DNA of 64,000 bases from Chimonanthus salicifolius (taxonomy: Eukaryota > Streptophyta > Magnoliopsida > Laurales > Calycanthaceae), in NCBI GenBank assembly GCA_013350335.1, contig CM023540.1:31227175-31291174 (forward strand), given 5' to 3'. The position numbers and the translations under genes are program-made. Below, in pieces: positions 58,687 through 64,000 of the stretch; the stretch's first letter is position 1, and the number at the start of each line of letters is the position of its first letter. Below the pieces are notes generated by a model. It saw nothing but the letters and a program-made list of their open reading frames with translations. It made no database searches and was not told where the DNA came from.

Positions 58687-59841
58687 TCCAGACTTCCAAA
58701 CAAGCTCTGGTTCAAACCGAATCCAAATGCAATCTGGAATGACCTCAAAAATCCACTTTCTTGGCATGAATTTCTGAAACCCAAATGACGATTGGGGTAT
58801 GAGATACACTCCGCACAAACTATAATTACACAAAATAATCCTTTTTAGATCCAATTCTATAAATATCATACTCTTCCAACCTCATCCAAAACCAACCAAA
58901 CGGTCATTACACTTTTTGGCACATGCAATTGGTACCCGAATTAGGTTACTGTATATGCATACAGAAAATTCAATAAGTAACCCTAATCAACTAATTCATC
59001 ATGTAAAGTAAATCTTATCTAAATCCACTCCTAGTTCTCAATCAGAATTCATTCAGTCAAGCATTAAGATCAATAATGGAGACTAGGATTTTTGGGTAAG
59101 AACGAGTGAAGAACTATTGCCCAGTTCTAATAGCTAAAAATGAAGTATCAGCAAATAATATTTTATGCAGAAGTATTATTCTTTCTTATTTCGGTGGTTC
59201 AAAACAAGGAAGAAGCAGTTCAGGAATTATTAAACATCCAAACAGTACCCTCGTTGGAATGCTCTATGCGTACAACAGAATTCCACGAACCTAGTCACCT
59301 AACCCCTGATATAAAGTAACTCTTATCAATGATACGCCCATTTCTGAATCATCCTTTACTAAAGGCATCCCCATGTTTAATTTTAGAGACACCCCCACTT
59401 AAAAAGGTAAAGAAAAAGAAAGGTAATTTAGTATTTACATAGCAAAACTTGATTAGTTTTTTTAATATTTCAAATAAAGCTATATTTAAGAATAGAAAAG
59501 GGTGCCTCTATCATTATTCGTTTGGATCCGAACTTATTTAGTCGCAATTTTTTTTCCTGAGTTCCCAATCCACAAAAGCGCTTCCGCCCCAAAATTAACC
59601 AAAAAGAAATTCAACAGTAGAAGCAGAATCTATTGATACAGAAACAATTTTTTTTAAGGACGTAAAAGTGGAATCAACTGCGTGAAAAGCAGAGACCTGG
59701 ATCGAACCGAATACCAACAGATTCATCAAAGAAATCTCTAAGCACACGAAAATCCCAGATAAAATTCTAAACTAAGGAAGAGAAATTTCAATAAAAGATA
59801 TAAATATATAAAAGGAAGAATGAGAAATATGGAACAGTTAC

Positions 59842-60000
59842 TTCTCTTCGTACTGAAGGAGATTTAGAAGATTCGAGTCAGATGAAAATCCATGCAGTGT
59901 ATGTATTTCCCGGCACCGGCGCCGGCCAATGTGTGATGGTTCCGGCGAGGTGTGATCGGGAAGAAGAACGAAGAGCTTTTGTGAATGAGCGGCGGCTGTA
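59842..60000 (-). promoter_or_regulatory. Probable 5' leader exon of MHX with a 9-codon upstream ORF
   Basis: A GC-rich island in AT-rich DNA, ending on the minus strand in the donor GAGAA|GTAACTG (GT at 59841-59840). It contains an ORF at 59893-59864 (MDFHLTRIF then TAA). Spliced to an acceptor at 55898, it would create a leader intron of about 3.9 kb. Arabidopsis MHX is known to have a 5' UTR intron and an upstream ORF that lowers expression. The exon 5' border is a guess. Confidence 0.5.
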
Positions 60001-60039
60001 CGCGTCTTTTGATTTTTCCTTTCAAAATAATAGTGATAC

Positions 60040-62082
60040 CTTTTTTTCCATTTTACTATAATAACAAATATTAGTGTTATTTTTTATTTTTAAACAATTT
60101 TCAATTTAACAATCAGAAACATTTTTCCTCAAATGGAAGTCGACAATACGTTGCCGACATGAGAGGACACTTCAATCTTATGATGTTCCCTTGTTGTATC
60201 TTCATATTAAATTAATTATGATAAATTAATATATTAAAAGCTAAGATAATTTAATATTTTATTTAATAATTTAATAATCTTTTCATGTCCATCGAAGTTT
60301 CTTCATATTTGATTTTGAAATTATAAGTTTCTTACCTATTTGCAATAGCCATAGGCTCTTCTGACAAACTGAAAAAGGATCAATAAGTATAATTTTTTAA
60401 TAATAATTATCTTTGTTATAATAAGTGGAATTTTTATCTAAATTTAATAGCATGTTTCAATTGACCACTTCACTTCTTAATTTATTTATCAGCCCTTTAC
60501 CAATTTAAAGCACGAAAGATCACAACGAATCTGATGCAAATCTAACCGTGATCCAATTTTTATTTTTAATTTTATTTGTAGTAGGATCCAATATTTTAAC
60601 AAGAGTGATTTTGATAATTGACAGTGACTGCTTAGAATGCAATCTCTTTAATCTGAACCCACTCAATCTAAGCAAGGCCCACAATTTGTAATAGTTGATA
60701 TTTTAGTTTAATTAATGCTTTATGGGGTTTAACATGAGATCATCACATTTATTTACAAAATACACTTGATTATACGATTTGTAGTATGATGAATTTGTTG
60801 GAATAGTCTTTCCTTTAATATATTATCTACAAAAAATCACATTGGTCAAATTAATTAATCTGTTTTTTTAAAGTTGTTAATTTTACCATTTTAAAATATT
60901 TTTTATATCTACATATTATGTCCTTTAAAAATATGATTTTGATTAAAATATTTTTTAATAAATAATATATTAAAAAAAATCATTTCAACGAGTTCATCAT
61001 CATCTCCTTTAATAGATCCTATGTTGAGATGTGCATAATGATACTATGCAACCTATGTACTATTTAAGATATAAAACATTTAATACAAGATATAAAAGAA
61101 ATTCAACAAATCCATCATGACTTCACCTGTGTGAAGAACATCGCAATCATTATCACAACCTGCTCTCTATCAAACTCCTAATAATTGCAACAGTGAAGAA
61201 GTCACGTCTCTTCAATTGAGATTAGCATGTTTATAGTTAATTAATTAATTAATTAGAGCAGCAATTAAAGGAGATCACGTGTTCATAATCAAGCTTACCA
61301 AGCAAAGGGATGTCAGCTTCTATCCTATATATTTGTCTATTAAAATATTTTTCTTTAATAGGTCTTGAGGGCCAAGATTCCACTTTAGAAAACGGAAGGT
61401 CTAAATATTTGATTCATACTCAACTCTAAAGGATCATTCTCCATAAAACTTATCTGATTTGTAGATTGAGAGATTTACATATACTCTGAGAATTAGTAAT
61501 GTGAGATAAACATCTTGGTTAAAAAAATTTACTTTAATTTAAATTATTTTTAATCTTCAAAATTTACTAACCTTAAAAATATGACTAAAGTGATCTAATC
61601 TAAGGTGCCTCCTATTAGCAATTTAGAATAGTAGCGAAGGACATAGGTTTTTGTTTATAATAAGAGATCGATTTGACAAAATTGTCTAATAAGGTTTTCT
61701 TGATATAATTTACATTAAATTATATTTAATAATGAAGTAGAGTTTAATGATTCTATAAGATTAAATAAGTAATTATAATATAATATTTAAAAGAAATTAT
61801 CTTACTAAATTTGTATAGTAAGAAAACCCACCACCAAGGAATGTCCACAGCAGCTTACAAAAAGGATCAAGGTACTAAAAACCAAATACAACTAGATAAA
61901 AAAAATATGCTGTAGAAATCTGAAAAATCCTTTTGGAAGAATAATCAAACTGACCACACCAGTTATGAGCAACACAAGAACTGTGTTCAAAGTAACAATC
62001 CCAACAAACTAGAAAAGATTACTGTGCTAGAAAATGAAGGTGATAAAGGGAAAAGGAAAAATATGAAAGAGATGGGATGGAA
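60040..62082. other. Intergenic, AT-rich, no gene seen
   Basis: Presumed promoter of MHX (right to left) at the left edge and the 3' flank of RPL22 at the right edge. No reading frame or transposon end is recognised between them. Confidence 0.55.
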
Positions 62083-62227
62083 TTAGTCTTCTTCCTCTCT
62101 CTCATTCTCTGCAATGTTGAAGTACCTGAGCTCATAGATGCTGCGTTCTTTGTTGGATGCAATCACCCGCAGCCAGTCCCGCACATTGTGCTTCTTCAGA
62201 TACTTCTTTGTCAAGTACTTCAAATAC
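62083..62227 (-). CDS. RPL22: 60S ribosomal protein L22, last exon (partial gene)
   Basis: The exon begins after ACCCCTCAG on the minus strand (acceptor at 62228-62229) and encodes the C-terminal 48 residues. These include [39 protein letters not shown] and an acidic end ENEREEED, with the stop at 62085-62083. This matches the C-terminus of plant eL22 (RPL22, about 125 residues) almost residue for residue. The first base completes a split Arg codon, as expected for ...FSKR|YLKY. Upstream exons encoding the start and the RNA-binding part were not found in 62230-64000. They probably lie beyond the right edge. A processed copy is excluded by the intron border. eL22 is a large-subunit protein. 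Confidence 0.9.
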
Positions 62228-64000
62228 CTGAGGGGTTGAAAACACAATAGCCTCATAAAAATCAAGCATAGAAAAGAAAGTGACAGACCATGATGACGAA
62301 AAAACAAGCATGGAAACCTTGTTCGGGAATCACAAACATTCCAGCCTTAAGGGAGTCCAGATCAGAACTAAACAATCCTGTTTTACTGATGACCCCTCCT
62401 TTTATTATATTAAACCACTAAAGTGTATTGACTAAAATGTAACAAGATAAAAATGTTGAGGTCCAGTTCATGTTAGAATAACTGAAGAACCACACTCTGA
62501 AGGGTGGCAGTTTATTTCATTGAAACAAGTGAGCAAGATATTATCAAAAACGAAGACGGCTAACACATCTTACCCTACACGAGGAAGATAACTCTTATGA
62601 GGTTAGATAACTCCATGGCTAGAATGCTACATCTGCTTATGGCAGATATGCAAACTTCAGTCCATTAAGGTGTCAGAGGAGATTTTCTAGTCCAGATGGA
62701 TGTTCCCATCTATCCATCACTAATGGTTCCCATCTAGTCACTGATGGATTTTCTAGTCCAGATGGATGACCAGATAGATGGAAACCATCTATTTGTACTA
62801 GAACCATGCTTTGAGATTCACTTTGATGTGCTGAAATTTGTGTGTCAGCTGCAGAGAGATACAAAGGTGCAGTCATGGAGCTATCTAACCACATCTGCAG
62901 GAGGAGGAGAGGGGGGAGGGGGGGGAGGTGGTCCTCCACTAATATCTCACGCACTTATCTGAAAGCAGATTCTGTGCTGACACATACATTGGCACAAATT
63001 CAAAGGAAGAGAAAGTGTAGGAATGCCATCTGCAATCTGTTTAGGCATGTAACACAGAAGATTAGGTAGTAAAAACAGCCCAAACATCTCAAGGGATTGT
63101 AGATTCCTGGTATGAGGATAACATGAAAGCTAAAAGGACCTGGAAATATTTAGAAGAGACATGTTTCTTTATCACTGTTTCAATGCGACAAATTACAAGC
63201 TTGAGAATAGCAGGGATATCTCTACTATAAAAGTGACAAGGGAGAGATTTCCTCCTCTATCAACTGTTCTTGAGTGTGCCTACAAGCTTGCAACTTTCAT
63301 CCCATTATTAAGCATGATAGAATCTCCGTCCTTCGGTGATTAGACAAGCCTGCTGATCTTTGTTCTGTTATAATTATTATAAATATTTTTTCGAAAAGGT
63401 CTTAATAAAAAGAGGTAAGCAAAGGAAACAAAACAAAGATGCAAACAGCCCGCGACCCAATAAAATCTTGAAGCTGCGTTTTTTTCTTCTCCTTTTCTCA
63501 TCAGAAAACACAAGAGATATGCAGTAAGATCTGAAAAGAGGGTTCAACGAAACTGATTGGCTTTAAAAGGAAAGATTTATTCCAATGGAGCTGGTGAACA
63601 TGTGCAGTAGAGAAGCATTTTAAGGACCAAATCAAATAAATCTAAAATGAAAGGGTCAGTGTTTTGTTCCTTCCCATCTGTCACTTCTCCATTCTCATGC
63701 TTTTTCTTCATCACACTATAGCCTCTGTTCCTTTCTTCTTTGTTGCTTCGATCACCAAACATAGAAATTAGGTCAAAAGAAAGATGACAACCAGTATCCT
63801 GAGTGCAGCACAGCTATGTTGATGCATCAGATAAGAATGACTTTCCATTCCCACATTGATCAGTACAAGAGCTTACTTGGGTTTTTAAAGACAAAACACA
63901 TGCTAAAATCAACGGTGAGATCAACTCAAAGTAGGTTCAATTGAGTATGGACCCAATTCATGGGGTAGGGTAGGCCCAAGTGGGCCCCACTTTGTATTGT
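62228..64000 (-). other. Presumed RPL22 intron, no other gene seen
   Basis: If the remaining RPL22 exons lie beyond 64000, this stretch is intron. It contains a G/A-rich tract (62897-62930, AGGAGGAGGAGAGGGGGGAG...). It also has two near-identical GGATTTTCTAGTCCAGATGG-type segments at about 62690 and 62748, a short local duplication. Confidence 0.4.

Overview
The window is nuclear DNA from a flowering plant. It holds long, AT-rich, intron-split genes with GT-AG junctions, a plant microRNA hairpin, plant-specific genes and many LINE, SINE, LTR-type and MITE-like relics. The gene models and the loose gene spacing fit a dicot or magnoliid-type angiosperm better than a grass. I cannot name the species.

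Five protein-coding genes and one microRNA gene can be read. From left to right: (1) a dormancy/auxin-associated (DRM1/ARP) protein gene, minus strand, 3 exons, 121 aa, 4521-7070, with two G-boxes about 0.65 kb upstream; (2) a MIR164 hairpin, plus strand, about 15066-15165; (3) gamma-tubulin complex protein 4 (GCP4), minus strand, 16 coding exons, 744 aa, 18340-36397; (4) the photolyase/blue-light receptor homologue PHR2, plus strand, 4 exons, 459 aa, 38732-44678; (5) the vacuolar Mg2+(Zn2+)/H+ exchanger MHX, minus strand, 8 coding exons, 519 aa, 46755-55780, with a probable leader exon near 59842-60000 and upstream ORFs; (6) the last exon of ribosomal protein L22, minus strand, 62083-62227, whose other exons lie outside or were not found. 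I assembled the exons by hand from GT/AG sites, phase continuity and recalled family sequences. All phases close and the lengths match the families.

GCP4 and PHR2 are head to head across 2.3 kb. PHR2 and MHX are tail to tail. PHR2 and MHX are also immediate neighbours in Arabidopsis (At2g47590 and At2g47600), so this pair looks like old conserved microsynteny. The genes do not form a pathway: they cover growth/dormancy response, microtubule nucleation, a photolyase-like protein, vacuolar metal transport and translation.

The space between genes (0-4.5, 7.7-18.3, 36.5-38.6, 44.9-46.7, 60-62 kb) and the long introns hold mobile-element relics. These include L1-type LINE fragments, an RTE-type LINE inside a GCP4 intron and its 3' tail inside an MHX intron, several tRNA-headed SINEs (four insertions across the window carry perfect target-site duplications of 12-23 bp), a miniature LTR element in the MHX leader intron, a four-copy family of elements packed with degenerate GGGTC/GACCC words, a 35-bp x3 minisatellite and simple repeats. 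I saw no CRISPR array, operon or other prokaryotic feature, and no clearly new multi-gene system. The most useful discoveries are the MIR164 variant, the conserved PHR2-MHX pair, the MHX leader structure and the shared SINE/RTE tails.
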